A stretch of 64,000 nucleotides of DNA from DATEDA01 sp963744255 (GTDB lineage Bacteria > Pseudomonadota > Gammaproteobacteria > Burkholderiales > SG8-39). The DNA lies in the NCBI GenBank assembly GCA_963744255.1, contig CAVUSZ010000054.1, forward strand, positions 1-64,000, read 5' to 3'. The notes below the pieces were generated by a model, which was given only the letters and a program-made list of their open reading frames with translations, was not told the origin of the DNA and did not search any database. The translations under genes were made by a program, and so were the position numbers. Below, piece after piece: positions 45,912-56,059 of the stretch; the stretch's first letter is position 1; every line of letters starts with the position of its first letter.

Positions 45912-46951
45912 ATGCCGGTACGCGTCGCCGCGATCGAGGTCAGCCACTGGCACGCCGTCTACGACCCGGCGTACCTCCGCCAGCTTCACCGCATGCCGGA
46001 CGTCAGCATTGTGGCGCTGCACGACCCCGATCCGGCGGTCGCCGCCAAGCGGGCGGCCGGGGTGGGGAGCCCGCCGACGTTCACCGATTACCGGGAGATG
46101 CTCCGGGAGGTGAAGCCGGATTTCGTGCTAGCCCTTGGCCGGCACAAGGGTCATGGCGGAGGTTGCGCACCATCTCCTCGACCACGGCTATCCCGTTCAT
46201 CATGGAGAAGCCGATGGGCGTCAACGCCGATGAAGTGCGGGGCATCGCCGAAAAGGCGGCCGTGAAGAAGGGGTACGCGGCGGTGCCGATGCCGCATGCG
46301 CTACTACCCGTTCTACGAGCAGGCGCGGAAGATGCTCGCTGCCGGCAGCTTCGGACCGTTGTCCCACGTCTATATGCGGATGAACCGGTTCAGCGTCGGC
46401 CCGCTACGTCAAGTGGGACTCGGGCTGGATGCTCGACCCGGCGGTCTCCGGCAGGCGGGTGTCTCCGCAACCTCGGTACCCACGGCTTCGACATGTTCTA
46501 CCTGCTGACCGGGGAGGACGGCCGAGGTGACGGGTGCGCAGATGAGCCGGCGCGCGCACGCGCAACCGGTCGAGGACTACGTGTCGGTGCTGATCCGGTT
46601 CCGGGAGCGGCGTCCTCGGCACGCTGGAGATCGGCACGACCTACCCGCGCATCACGGTCGAGGGTGAGAAGACAGGGCCCGGGCCGCGACAAGCTGCTCG
46701 ACGGCGCCGACGGCGAATGGAAGGTGTGCGGGCCGCGACGCGCTGCTGATGGCGAAGGACGGCGAGATGCGCGTCGTCACCGCAAACGCCGAGGAGACGA
46801 TCCCCGGGACCCCGAGGGCAGCCCGTCGTATCGGCTCCTCAAGGACGCGCTCGACCGCTGGCAGCGCGGCGAGCCGCCGCCGGCGAGCGTCCATGACTGC
46901 TATCGCGCCGTGCGGCTGATCGACCGGGCGTACGAGCTCGCTGCGGGCTGA
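45912..46951 (+). CDS. Gfo/Idh/MocA-family oxidoreductase, heavily frameshifted
   Basis: About 345 residues. ATG behind GAAGGAG; VRVAAIEVSHWHAVYDPAYL, VSIVALHDPDPAVAAKRAAG, then in changing frames FIMEKPMGVNADEVRGIAEK, the catalytic-region RYYPFYEQARKMLAAGSFGP, LGTHGFDMFYLLTGED, and a C-terminus LLKDALDRWQRGEPPPASVH. NAD(P)-dependent dehydrogenase of unknown substrate. At least six one-base breaks in 1 kb, the densest in the window. Divergent from the gentisate operon and probably under the same regulator. Confidence 0.72.
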
Positions 46952-47045
46952 CGCCTGATGGAGATTCAATGCGGATAGTGCAGAGAAAGCCAGGCAGCCT
47001 CTTCGTGGTCTCCGTGCTCTCTGCGTTCCTGGTCCGGGGGTCGTG

Positions 47046-48038
47046 TCAGATCACGAAGCTCTCGAGCGTCTCCGGCGCGAAGAGGGCTTCCGGCGCGAGC
47101 CGCCGCGGCGAGAGACCCTGCTCGTGGTGATAGCGGAGGAAGGTGTCGAGCACGTGCCGGTTGGCGGCAAAGCCGTACGGCCACCAGTCGTCGCCCAGCT
47201 CGCGCCGCGCCTCTTCGACGTGGGCCGGAAGCCACGGCAGCATCGCCTTCAGCGCATGCGCTTCTAGGAGATCGTGGTAGGTACGGCGTTGCGCTTCGAC
47301 GAACGCCTTGAAGAGCGACTGCGCGACCCACGGGTTCGCGCGATACACGTCGCGGCGGATGACGACCGTGTGCATGATCGGGAAGATGCGCGTACGCCGG
47401 TAGTACTCGCGCTCGGCTTCGACGTAGTTCTCGAACAGGCGTCGCACGTCCTGCGGCCGCGACTCGAACGTGGAAGGCGGGCGCGCCGTGTAGAGCGCGT
47501 CGATCTCGCCCGCCGCGATCATCCGCGAGAGCGTCTGGTCGGGGCCGAGCGGACGCACCTTGAACTGCGCGGGCAGGTTGAGCTTGAGCTTCTCCTCGCG
47601 ACCGGGCTGCTCCTCGCCGCCGCTGAAATACTCGACGCTCTCGGCCTTCACGCCGTAGTCGTCGGACAGGATGCCGCGGATCCAGACCGGCGCGGTCATC
47701 TGGTACTCGGGCACGCCGACGCGCTTCCCGGCGAGCTCGCGCGGGTCGCGGATGCCGCTCTTCGCCGACACGAAGATGCTGCCGTGGCGGAACACCCGCG
47801 ACGGGAACACCGGGATCGCGATGAACGGCGGATCGTCGCGCGCGAGCGTCACCGTGTAGGACGAGAGCGACATCTCGGAGGCGTCGAACTCGCGGTGGCG
47901 CGCCATCCGGAAGAACGTCTCCTCCACCGACTGGTCGAGGAAGACGAGATCGACGCCGTCGGGCCGCACCGCGCCCGATACGAGCGGCGCCACCCGGTCA
48001 TAGCCCCAGCAGGCGAGGGTGATCCGCAGCTTGCCCAT
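47046..48038 (-). CDS. 4,5-dihydroxyphthalate decarboxylase-like / NMT1-type protein
   Basis: 330 residues, no signal peptide. MGKLRITLACWGYDRVAPLV, GVDLVFLDQSVEETFFRMAR, FDASEMSLSSYTVTLARDDP and LAGKRVGVPEYQMTAPVWIR are typical of the Pht5-like group, which has a periplasmic-binding-protein fold but is annotated as decarboxylase. In an aromatic cluster a role on phthalate-like acids is reasonable but unproven. ATG at 48038. Promoter shared with the MarR region. The 94 bases downstream (46952-47045) show nothing. Confidence 0.8.
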   Translation of the reverse strand: MGKLRITLACWGYDRVAPLVSGAVRPDGVDLVFLDQSVEETFFRMARHREFDASEMSLSSYTVTLARDDPPFIAIPVFPSRVFRHGSIFVSAKSGIRDPRELAGKRVGVPEYQMTAPVWIRGILSDDYGVKAESVEYFSGGEEQPGREEKLKLNLPAQFKVRPLGPDQTLSRMIAAGEIDALYTARPPSTFESRPQDVRRLFENYVEAEREYYRRTRIFPIMHTVVIRRDVYRANPWVAQSLFKAFVEAQRRTYHDLLEAHALKAMLPWLPAHVEEARRELGDDWWPYGFAANRHVLDTFLRYHHEQGLSPRRLAPEALFAPETLESFVI

Positions 48039-48075
48039 CGAGTCCGTCTCCGGTGTGCGGCAAAATAATAAGCAT

Positions 48076-48098
48076 ACCAACTATCTATGGCCTGTCAA
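48076..48098 (-). promoter_or_regulatory. Promoter-operator between MarR and decarboxylase-like genes
   Basis: Minus strand: perfect TTGACA (48098-48093), then CCATAGATAGTTGGT (48090-48076) in the spacer, then a weak TGCTTA -10. Compare TTGACG and ACCACATATAGTTGGT at 45.8 kb: both share CATA-ATAGTTGGT next to the -35. Confidence 0.6.
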
Positions 48099-48130
48099 GA
48101 CTGCCCGGGGACGGTGATCCGGGCGGCATA

Positions 48131-48664
48131 ATGGGAGCGAGGAGCGCGCGCGTGACGATCCACAAATTCTATTCGCGGCCGGGCCACCTGATCCGGCGCC
48201 TGCAGCAGATCTCGGTGGCGCTCTTCCTCGAGGAGACCGGCAGCCTCGGGCTCACCACCGTCCAGTACGCCGCGCTCAACATGATCCGCGAAGTGCCGAA
48301 CATCGACCAGGTGAGCCTGAGCAACATGATCGCGTTCGACAAGACCACGATCGTGAAGGTGCTCGACCGGCTGGTCGACAAGGGGCTGATCACCCGCACG
48401 CGCTCCACCACCGACCGCCGGACGAACCACCTCAATGTGACGCCGAAGGGGCTCGAGGTGCTGAAACAGATCCAGCCGATGCTGGATCGCAGCGACGCGC
48501 GGATCCTGGCGCCGCTCGGCAAGGCCGATCAGCGGAAGTTCATGGAGATGATCACCGAGCTCGTGCACGTGAACAACATGTACAGCCGTGCCCCGCTCAA
48601 GGGCGAGCTGACAGAAGGCCTGGCGGCGCAGGCGAAGCGGCGCGCGGGCCGGCGGAAGAAGTAG
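48131..48664 (+). CDS. MarR-family transcriptional regulator
   Basis: 177 residues from ATG 48131 (MGARSARVTIHKFYSRPGHL). Winged helix: GLTTVQYAALNMIREVPNID, VSLSNMIAFDKTTIVKVLDR (recognition helix), LVDKGLITRTRSTTDRRTNH (wing with DxRR). MarR proteins repress catabolic genes and release DNA on binding aromatic acids. The nearby ACCAAC operators on three promoters make this the likely local repressor. Clean frame in a region where neighbours are broken. Confidence 0.92.
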   Translation: MGARSARVTIHKFYSRPGHLIRRLQQISVALFLEETGSLGLTTVQYAALNMIREVPNIDQVSLSNMIAFDKTTIVKVLDRLVDKGLITRTRSTTDRRTNHLNVTPKGLEVLKQIQPMLDRSDARILAPLGKADQRKFMEMITELVHVNNMYSRAPLKGELTEGLAAQAKRRAGRRKK

Positions 48665-48675
48665 GGCCCCCGGCT

Positions 48676-48969
48676 CTAGGAGTGCCGGCTCGCGGCGCGC
48701 GAGAACGGGTCCCACCAGCGCCCCGGCGCCTCATCGCGCGGCGACTCGATGGCAACTCTCGCCGCCCTCGCCGCCTGGACCAGCACCAGGCCGTCGCGAT
48801 CGACCCGGAAAGTGTCTCCGGCGGCGACGAAGTGATCGGAGCGGTCGCCGTCCTGGGTGATCCACACGAGGCCCTCCAGGCAGCGCACCAGCGCGCCGCG
48901 CGCGGCCTCGAGCTTCAGCGTGTCCCGCCGGGCGAGCGCGAGGCGGGCGATACGGGCCTTGATGTTCAT
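48676..48969 (-). CDS. DUF2917 protein
   Basis: 97 residues. RGALVRCLEGLVWITQDGDR followed by DHFVAAGDTFRVDRDGLVLV is the DUF2917 signature (a small cupin-like barrel). Function unknown. Divergent from a LysR gene, a pairing frequent in Burkholderiales. ATG at 48969 behind AGGAGCAACGC. Confidence 0.85.
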   Translation of the reverse strand: MNIKARIARLALARRDTLKLEAARGALVRCLEGLVWITQDGDRSDHFVAAGDTFRVDRDGLVLVQAARAARVAIESPRDEAPGRWWDPFSRAASRHS

Positions 48970-49095
48970 GCGTTGCTCCTGATAATGCGCCGGTCGCATG
49001 CATCTGCGGCCGCGCGCGCAGAGGAAGTCTCCGCTTCCGCTTCTTGCGGGGCAAACGAGTTCTCGGCATGGCATGCATGCGCGAGGGGAATGTTC

Positions 49096-50049
49096 ATGCC
49101 GCGTGACCTGCCGGCGCTCGACCTGCTCAAGGGCTTCGAGGCCGCCGCCCGCCACCTGTCGTTCACCAAGGCCGGCGAGGAGCTGTTCCTCACCCAATCG
49201 GCGATCAGCCGCCAGGTCCAGGCGCTCGAGGAGAGCCTCGGCGTCAAGCTCTTTCACCGGCGCACGCGCGCGCTCCTCCTCACCGACGAGGGGCAGCGCT
49301 ACTACAAGGCGGTGCGCGGCGCGCTCGACGGCCTGCGCGCGGCCACGGCGTCGGTACGCGCCACGCGCGAGGCGGCGACGCTCACCGTCACGACGACGGT
49401 GACGTTCGCCTCGCTCTGGCTCGTGCCCAAGCTCGCGAGCTTCCAGAGCGTGCAGCCGGGGGTGCAGGTCCGACTGGTGGCCGAGAACCGCATGCAGGAC
49501 CTCGACCGCGAGGGCATCGATATCGCCGTCCGCTACTGCCCGCCGGCGCTGGCGGGGCGGGGTGCCACCAGGCTCTTCGGCGAGCGGGTCCTGCCGGTCG
49601 TGAGCCCGAAGGTCCAGGCGCGGCTCAAGCTCGAGCGGCCGGAGGACCTGGCTCGCGCCGTGCTGCTCGAGTACGACGGCGTGCCGCACACCGTCTGGCT
49701 GACCTGGCCGGTCTGGTTCGAAACGATGAAGGTGCCGATGCCGCACCCGGCGGGAACGCTGCAGTTCACGCAGTATCACCAGATCATCCAGGCCGCGGTG
49801 GCGGGGCAGGGCGTTGCGCTCGGGCGAGTGCCGCTCGTCGATGAGCTGCTGCGCTCGAAGGAACTGGTCGCGCCGTTCGGCCGCTCGCGCACGACTGCGG
49901 CGGAATCGCGCGCGTACTTCGTCGTCGTCACGCCGCGTGCCGCCGGCCGGCCGGAGGTGGGTGCGTTCGTGGCCTGGCTGCAGTCGATGGTCACGGCCGA
50001 GCGCGCGAAGACGGCGAGACCGGGGCTGAGAACCGATGAACGCGGCTAG
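49096..50049 (+). CDS. LysR-family regulator (GcvA-like)
   Basis: 317 residues. HTH: LPALDLLKGFEAAARHLSFT, KAGEELFLTQSAISRQVQAL, GVKLFHRRTRALLLTDEG; effector domain LTVTTTVTFASLWLVPKL onward, as in GcvA/AmpR-type regulators. ATG 49096. Its end overlaps the putA start by 14 bases, so it is likely to be co-transcribed with, and possibly to regulate, putA. The 126-base divergent region to DUF2917 shows no obvious palindrome. Confidence 0.92.
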   Translation: MPRDLPALDLLKGFEAAARHLSFTKAGEELFLTQSAISRQVQALEESLGVKLFHRRTRALLLTDEGQRYYKAVRGALDGLRAATASVRATREAATLTVTTTVTFASLWLVPKLASFQSVQPGVQVRLVAENRMQDLDREGIDIAVRYCPPALAGRGATRLFGERVLPVVSPKVQARLKLERPEDLARAVLLEYDGVPHTVWLTWPVWFETMKVPMPHPAGTLQFTQYHQIIQAAVAGQGVALGRVPLVDELLRSKELVAPFGRSRTTAAESRAYFVVVTPRAAGRPEVGAFVAWLQSMVTAERAKTARPGLRTDERG

Positions 50050-53000
50050 CTGGCAGGCAATCCGGCGCACGTACCGGGTCGACGAGGCGGAGGCCGTCGC
50101 AGCGCTGACGGCGCGCATCCGGCTCGACGAGCCGGCGCGCCGCCGCATCGCCGACCGCGCGCTCGCGCTCGCGCGCGAGATCCGGCGGCGCGCCGGCGAG
50201 TCCTCCGGCGCCGAGGCGTTCCTGCGGCGGTTCGGGCTGTCGTCGCGCGAGGGCGTAGTCCTCATGTGCCTTGCCGAGGCGCTGCTCCGCATACCCGACG
50301 CGGAGACGCAGGATGAGCTCATCCGCGACAAGCTCTCCGGTACCCAGTGGGAGTCGGAGGCACGGGGGGAGGGCGGGCTCCTCCTCAACGCGGCGACCTG
50401 GGGGCTGATGCTTACCGGCACGCTCACCGCGTGGGCCGACGATCCGCGCGACGACCCGGCGGCGATCGTGCGGCGGCTCGTCGCGCGCGCGGGCGAGCCG
50501 TTCGTGCGCCGCGCGGTCCGCCAGGCGATGAAGATCATGGCCGAGCAGTTCATCGTCGGCGAGACGATCGAGGATGCGATCGAGCGCGCCGCGCCCCGCG
50601 CAGCGCTCGGCTACCGCTTCTCCTACGACATGCTCGGCGAGGCCGCCCGCACCGCGGCCGACGCCGACCGCTACTTTGGCGCCTACGAGGACGCGATCGA
50701 AGCGGTGGGCCGGGCCGGGAGCACCGCGCCGAGGATCGAGGATCGGCCGGGCATCTCGATCAAGCTCTCGGCGCTGCACCCGCGCTACGAGGTCGCGCAG
50801 GAAGGGCGCGTGTTCGGCGAGCTCCTGCCGCGGCTCGAGACCCTCGCCGCCCGTGCCGTCGCGGCCGGCGTCCCGGTCACGCTCGACGCGGAGGAGGCCG
50901 ACCGGCTCGAGCTCTCGCTCGAACTCTTCGAGCGCCTCGCGCGTGATCCCGCGCTGGCCGGCTGGGACGGGCTCGGCCTCGCGGTCCAGGCGTACCAGAA
51001 GCGCGCCGTCCACGTCTGCGACTGGCTCGTTGCGCTCGCGCACGACACGCGGCGGCGGCTCATGGTGCGGCTCGTGAAGGGCGCCTACTGGGACACCGAG
51101 GTCAAGCTCGCGCAGGTGCTCGGGCTCGAAGACTACCCGGTGTTCACCCGCAAGCAGGCGACCGACGTCTCCTACATCGCCTGCGCGCAGACGCTGCTCG
51201 CGGCGGGCGAGCGGATCTTCCCGCAGTTCGCGACCCACAACAGCCACTCGGTCGCGACGGTCCTCGAGTGCGCCGCCGGACGGCGCGACTTGGAGTTCCA
51301 GAAGCTGCACGGGATGGGCGATGCGCTCTACGACGCGCTCGTGCCCGAAACCGGCATCCCGTGCCGGGTATATGCCCCGGTCGGCGGCCATCGCGACCTG
51401 CTCGCGTATCTCGTGCGCCGGCTGCTCGAGAACGGTGCCAACAGCTCCTTCGTTCACCAGGTCGGCGACCCCGACACGCCGCTCGAGCGGCTGGTCGCGG
51501 ACCCGATCGAGGCGTTGCCCAGGCCGTACACACCGCATCCACGCGTGCCGAAGCCGCGCTTCCTGCTCCCCGACCGGCTCAACTCGCGCGGCGTCGACCT
51601 CTCGGATCGCGCGGTGCTCGAGCGGCTCACGCGGCGGATCGCGGCCGATCGTGCCGCGGCGACGCCCAGGCACTGCCGCACGCGCCATCACCGAGCCCGC
51701 CGACCGCCGCCGGACCGTCGGGGCGGTGCGGGATACGGACGTAGCCGAGCTCGACGCGGCGGCGCGCTCGGCCGGCGCGGCGTGGCGGGCATGGGATGCG
51801 ACGCCGGCGGACGAGCGTGCGCGCACGCTCGAGCGCGCGGCCGGGCTGCTGGAGGAGATGACCGACGAGCTGATATCGCTGTGCGTCCGCGAAGCGGGGA
51901 AGACGCTGCCCGATGCGGTCGCGGAGGTACGGGAAGCAGCCGACTTCTGCCGCTACTATGCGGCGCGCGGCCGCGCCGACTTCGGCGCGCCGATTCCACT
52001 CCCCGGTCCGACCGGCGAGTCGAACCGGCTCGAGCTCGCGGGGCGCGGCGTCTTCGCATGCATCAGTCCCTGGAACTTCCCGCTTGCCATCTTCACCGGT
52101 CAGGTCAGTGCCGCGCTGATGGCGGGCAACGCCGTGGTCGCAAAGCCGGCGGAGCAGACGCCGCTGATCGCCGCGCGCGCCGTGGCGGCTTCTTCATGAA
52201 GCGGGCGTCCCACGCGACGTGCTGCACCTCGTCGCCGGCGCGGGCGAGGCAGTCGGCGCGACGCTCGTCCGCCATCCGCTCGTCGCCGGCGTCGCGTTCA
52301 CCGGCTCGTACGAGACGGCGCGCGCGATCAACCAGGCGCTCGCCACGCGCGACGGGCCGCTCGTGCCGTTCATCGCCGAGACCGGCGGGCTGAACGCGAT
52401 GGTCGTCGACTCGTCGGCGCTGCCCGAACAGGTGGTCGCCGATACGCTGGCATCGGCGTTCCAGAGCGCGGGACAGCGCTGCTCGAGCTCGCGGCTCCTG
52501 CTCCTGCAGGAGGATGCCGCGCCGCGGATCGTCGAGATGCTCGCGGGTGCGATGGCCGAGCTGCGGGTCGGCGACCCGGCCATGCCCGCGACCGACGTCG
52601 GCCCGGTGATCGACGCCGACGCGAAGGCGGCGCTGGAGGCGCACATCGCGCGGTTGCGGGCGCGGGGGCGACTGGTCGCAGCGGTGCGCTGTCGGAGGAG
52701 GCGCGGCACGGCACGTTCGTGGCGCCCGTCGCCTTCGAGATCGATCTCGCCGATCTCCCCGCGCGGGAGGTGTTCGGGCCGGTCCTGCACGTCGTCCGCT
52801 ATCGGGCCGCCGAGCTCGAGCGGACGCTCGACGCCGTGGCCGCGACCGGCTACGGGCTCACGCTCGGCATCCACAGCCGCATCGAGCGGTTCGTCGAGCG
52901 CGTGCGCGCCCGGCTCCGCGTGGGCAACACCTACGTGAACCGCAACATGATCGGCGCGGTCGTGGGCGTGCAGCCGTTCGGCGGCGAGGGTCTGTCGGGC

Positions 53001-53117
53001 ACCGGCCCGAAGGCGGGCGGGCCGCACTACCTGCCTCGCTTCGCCGTCGAACGAACGCTGACCGTCAACACCGCCGCCGCGGGCGGCAACGCCGCGCTGC
53101 TCGCTCAGACCGACTGA
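50036..53117 (+). CDS. putA: Bifunctional proline dehydrogenase / P5C dehydrogenase, frameshifted
   Basis: About 1,020 residues. Oxidises proline to glutamate in two steps with channelled P5C. PRODH half intact to about 51640: LLNAATWGLMLTGTLTAWAD, ISIKLSALHPRYEVAQ, RLVKGAYWDTEVK, FATHNSHSVATV. ALDH half in two other frames: SPWNFPLAIFTGQVSAALMA, catalytic Cys in SAGQRCSSSRLLLLQED, ETGGLNAMVVDSSAL, and VQPFGGEGLSGTGPKAGGPH. Breaks near 51660 (linker), 52187 (one extra G) and 52683. No N-terminal ribbon-helix-helix repressor domain, so a short-type PutA. Confidence 0.88.
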
Positions 53118-53194
53118 GTCAGGCGAACCCGGCGAGCTTCATGGCCGCGGCCACGATGGGCTTTGCCCAGCCTGGCCTGCCGGAATCGTCCGGC

Positions 53195-53208
53195 TTGATC
53201 CACGTCAA
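53195..53208 (+). promoter_or_regulatory. FNR box upstream of ccoI
   Basis: TTGATCCACGTCAA matches TTGAT-N4-(A/G)TCAA. It is 84 bases before the ccoI ATG, with TAGCAT about 31 bases centre-to-centre downstream as a possible -10. Confidence 0.7.
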
Positions 53209-53291
53209 AGGGCATACGCCGGCCGCCCATAGCATGGCCTTCGCGCCCAGGCCGCGGCTGAGCCGGGCGCGCCCCAGCCAGGACGAATGCA

Positions 53292-55799
53292 ATGCCAGAC
53301 CTCGAGCGCTACGGCGCTCCCGCCGCGCCGGTACCCGCCTGCTTCCACTGCGGGCTGCCCGTCGTCGACGCTGGACGGCATTGCGCGCGGGTGCTCGGCG
53401 TGGCGCGCGAATTCTGCTGCGCGGGCTGCGAGGCGGTCGCGCGCACGATCGTTGCGGCCGGCTTCGAGGCGTACTACGAGACCCGCCAGCCGCCCGGACC
53501 GGAGGCCGACCTCGTCCCGGCCGCACAGAGCCTGCCCCCTGCGGCGGCCTATGACGATCCGGTCGCGCAGCGGCAGTTCGTCGCCGTCCCGGGCGAGCAC
53601 GAACGCGAAGCCTCGCTCATCCTCGACCGCATCCGCTGCGCGGCCTGTCTCTGGCTGAACGAGCAGTACCTGCGGCGCCTACCGGGCGTGCTGCGCGTGG
53701 ACGTCAACTACGCGACGCACCGCGCGCAAGTGGCGTGGGACACGCGGCGCGCGCGGCTGAGCGGAATCCTGGACGCGATCCGCGCCATCGGCTATGACGC
53801 CTACCCCTACGAGCCCCGGCGGCAGGACGAGCTCGAGCGCGGCGAGCGCCGCCGCGCGCTGTGGCGGCTCTTCGTCGCCGGATTCGGCGCGATGCAGGTG
53901 ATGATGTACGCGTTTCCCGCGTACATCGACGACGGCGCCGGAACGCTCGCACCCGACGGCGAGCAGCTCATGCGCTGGGCGAGCCTCGTGCTCACCGTGC
54001 CGGTCATGCTGTTCGCCTGTGGGCCGTTCTTCTCCGGAGCGTGGCGGGACCTGCGGCACTGCCGGATCAGCCTCGACACGCCGATCGCGCTCGGTCTCGC
54101 CGCGGGGTTCGCGGCGAGCGCCTGGGCGACGGTTTCCGGCGGCGGCGACGTGTACTTCGATTCCGTCGCGATGCTCGTCTTCCTGCTGCTCGGCGCGCGC
54201 TACGCCGAACTGACGGCGCGGCAGCACGCCGCGCGCGAACTCGACCATCTCGCGCGCTGGGCGCCTGCCTTCGCGCTGCGGCTGCGCGACCCGGGCGACA
54301 CCGCCAGCGCGGAATGCATCGCCGCGCATCGGCTCGGCGCCGGCGACACTGTGCTCGTGCCGGCCGGCGAGCGTGTCCCCGCCGACGGGATCGTGGTATC
54401 GGGCGCTTCGAGCTGCGACGAATCGCTGCTCACCGGCGAGTCGCGACCGGTGGCGAAGCGGGCGGACGCCGGGCTGGTCGGCGGCGCGGTGAACCTGGAG
54501 CAGCCGCTCGTGATGCGCGTCACGCGCGCGGGCGCCCACACCCGGGCCGCGGCGATCGCCCGGCTCGTAGAGCGCGCGGCGGCCGGGCGGCCGCGCCTCG
54601 TCGAGGGCGCGGACCGCATTGCTCGCGCGCTCACGTGGGTCGTCCTCGCGGTCGCCGCGACTGCGTTCCTGTGGTGGCTCGAGCTCTCGCCCGAACGCGC
54701 GCTGTGGGTCGCGGTGGCGGTACTGGTCGCGACCTGCCCCTGTGCGCTCGGGCTCGCGGCGCCGATCGTCCTCGCGCGCGCGAATGCGCAGCTCCTCGCG
54801 CGCGGCGTCGCGCTCACCCGCCCGGCAGCCATCGAAGCGCTGGGACGGGCGAGCGACGCCGTGCTCGACAAAACCGGCACGCTGACCACCGGCCGCTTCA
54901 CGATCGCGCGCACCATGCCGCTCTCGGCCGTCGCCGCTGAGCGGTGCCTCGCGCTCGCGCGCGCGCTCGAGGCTTCCAGCCGCCATCCGATCGCGCGCGC
55001 CTTCGCGGGCGAAGGCCCGACGCCGCCGGTGAGGGAGCCACGCGACTTTCCCGGCCACGGCGTCGAGGCGACCGCCGACGCCAGGCGCGTGCGGCTCGGG
55101 ACCGAGCGCTTCTGCGTCGAGCTCGCTGGCAAGCCGCTTCCCGCGCGGTTCGCGGAGTCTACCGCCCTCTTCACGCCGGTCTTCCTCGCCGACGAGCAAG
55201 GCTGGCTGGCCGCGTTCCTCCTCGAGGACCAGCTGCGCGCCGATGCGTGCGAGCTGGTCGATGCGCTCGCGGCGCACGGCCTGCGGATTCACATCTGTAG
55301 CGGAGACGACCCGGCGGTGGTCGAGGCGGTCGCGCGCCGGCTCGGCGTAATCTCGTTCGCGGGTGGGGCGACGCCGCAGGACAAGTTCGCCTTTGTGAAA
55401 GGCCTCCAACGCGAGGGGCGCGTCGCCGTCATGATCGGCGACGGCCTGAACGACGCGCCGGTGCTTGCGGGCGCCGATGTCTCGGTCGCGTTGGCAGGCG
55501 GCGCCGAAGCGGCACAGTCGCAGGCCGACCTGGTGCTGCTCGGCAGCCGTCTCCGCTCGGTCGTCGACGGCCTGGCGATCGCCCGCAAGGCAATGCGGCT
55601 CGTGCGGCAGAACCTCGGGTGGGCACTCGCCTACAACGCGGCCGCGCTGCCGCTCGCGGCGCTCGGCTGGATCGGCCCCTGGGAAGCAGCGCTGGGCATG
55701 GCGGCGAGCTCGGTCGTCGTGGTGATGAACGCGCTGCGCCCGCTCGCCGCTGCGCCGCAAGAGCCGCGCATCCTCACGCTGGCGCCGGCCCCCTCCTGA
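53292..55799 (+). CDS. ccoI: Cu-translocating P-type ATPase CcoI
   Basis: 835 residues. Exports Cu+ for cbb3 oxidase assembly. N-terminal Cys-rich zinc-finger-like segment (CFHCGLPV...EFCCAGC), HMA domain with CAACLW, eight membrane helices, CPC metal site (TCPCALGLAAPIV), phosphorylation DKTGTLTTG, nucleotide-site SSRHPIA and hinge GDGLNDAPVL. All catalytic motifs are complete in one frame. ccoS follows three bases later, then the ccoN promoter. Confidence 0.95.
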   Translation: MPDLERYGAPAAPVPACFHCGLPVVDAGRHCARVLGVAREFCCAGCEAVARTIVAAGFEAYYETRQPPGPEADLVPAAQSLPPAAAYDDPVAQRQFVAVPGEHEREASLILDRIRCAACLWLNEQYLRRLPGVLRVDVNYATHRAQVAWDTRRARLSGILDAIRAIGYDAYPYEPRRQDELERGERRRALWRLFVAGFGAMQVMMYAFPAYIDDGAGTLAPDGEQLMRWASLVLTVPVMLFACGPFFSGAWRDLRHCRISLDTPIALGLAAGFAASAWATVSGGGDVYFDSVAMLVFLLLGARYAELTARQHAARELDHLARWAPAFALRLRDPGDTASAECIAAHRLGAGDTVLVPAGERVPADGIVVSGASSCDESLLTGESRPVAKRADAGLVGGAVNLEQPLVMRVTRAGAHTRAAAIARLVERAAAGRPRLVEGADRIARALTWVVLAVAATAFLWWLELSPERALWVAVAVLVATCPCALGLAAPIVLARANAQLLARGVALTRPAAIEALGRASDAVLDKTGTLTTGRFTIARTMPLSAVAAERCLALARALEASSRHPIARAFAGEGPTPPVREPRDFPGHGVEATADARRVRLGTERFCVELAGKPLPARFAESTALFTPVFLADEQGWLAAFLLEDQLRADACELVDALAAHGLRIHICSGDDPAVVEAVARRLGVISFAGGATPQDKFAFVKGLQREGRVAVMIGDGLNDAPVLAGADVSVALAGGAEAAQSQADLVLLGSRLRSVVDGLAIARKAMRLVRQNLGWALAYNAAALPLAALGWIGPWEAALGMAASSVVVVMNALRPLAAAPQEPRILTLAPAPS

Positions 55800-55802
55800 C
55801 CC

Positions 55803-55976
55803 ATGGAAAGCCTTTACCTGCTCGTGCCGCTCTCGGTCGCGCTGGTGCTCGTCATCGGCTGGGTGTTCTGGCGCGCGCTCGAGACCGGCCAGTTCGACGA
55901 TCTCGAGCGACCGTCGCACGACCTGCTGATGGACGACGACCGCCCGCAGGCCGGCGCGCTGACGCCGCCCCTTTGA
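55803..55976 (+). CDS. ccoS: Cytochrome oxidase maturation protein CcoS
   Basis: 57 residues: MESLYLLVPLSVALVLVIGW, VFWRALETGQFDDLERPSHD. One membrane helix followed by the family's FWRAxxxGQFDDLExP motif; needed for cofactor insertion into CcoN. Starts three bases after ccoI. Its stop codon overlaps the FNR box of the next promoter. Confidence 0.93.
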   Translation: MESLYLLVPLSVALVLVIGWVFWRALETGQFDDLERPSHDLLMDDDRPQAGALTPPL

Positions 55977-56013
55977 TTCAAGTCAAGTTCCGCTGTCCGC
56001 GCCCCAGTAGGAT
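55973..56013 (+). promoter_or_regulatory. FNR-dependent promoter of ccoNOQP
   Basis: FNR box TTGATTCAAGTCAA (55973-55986) and -10 TAGGAT (56008-56013). Their centres are 31 bases apart, the geometry of a class II FNR promoter with the box at about -41.5. ccoN starts 47 bases after the -10. Confidence 0.75.
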
Positions 56014-56059
56014 CGCCGCTGGTACCGGCGCCGCGCGCCCGAACGGAGGGCTTACCCGA

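Noticed and set aside
53119..53260. Minus-strand frame ending GWAKPIVAAAMKLAGFA
   Set aside because: Overlaps the ccoI promoter and FNR box, has no start or recognised homologue.
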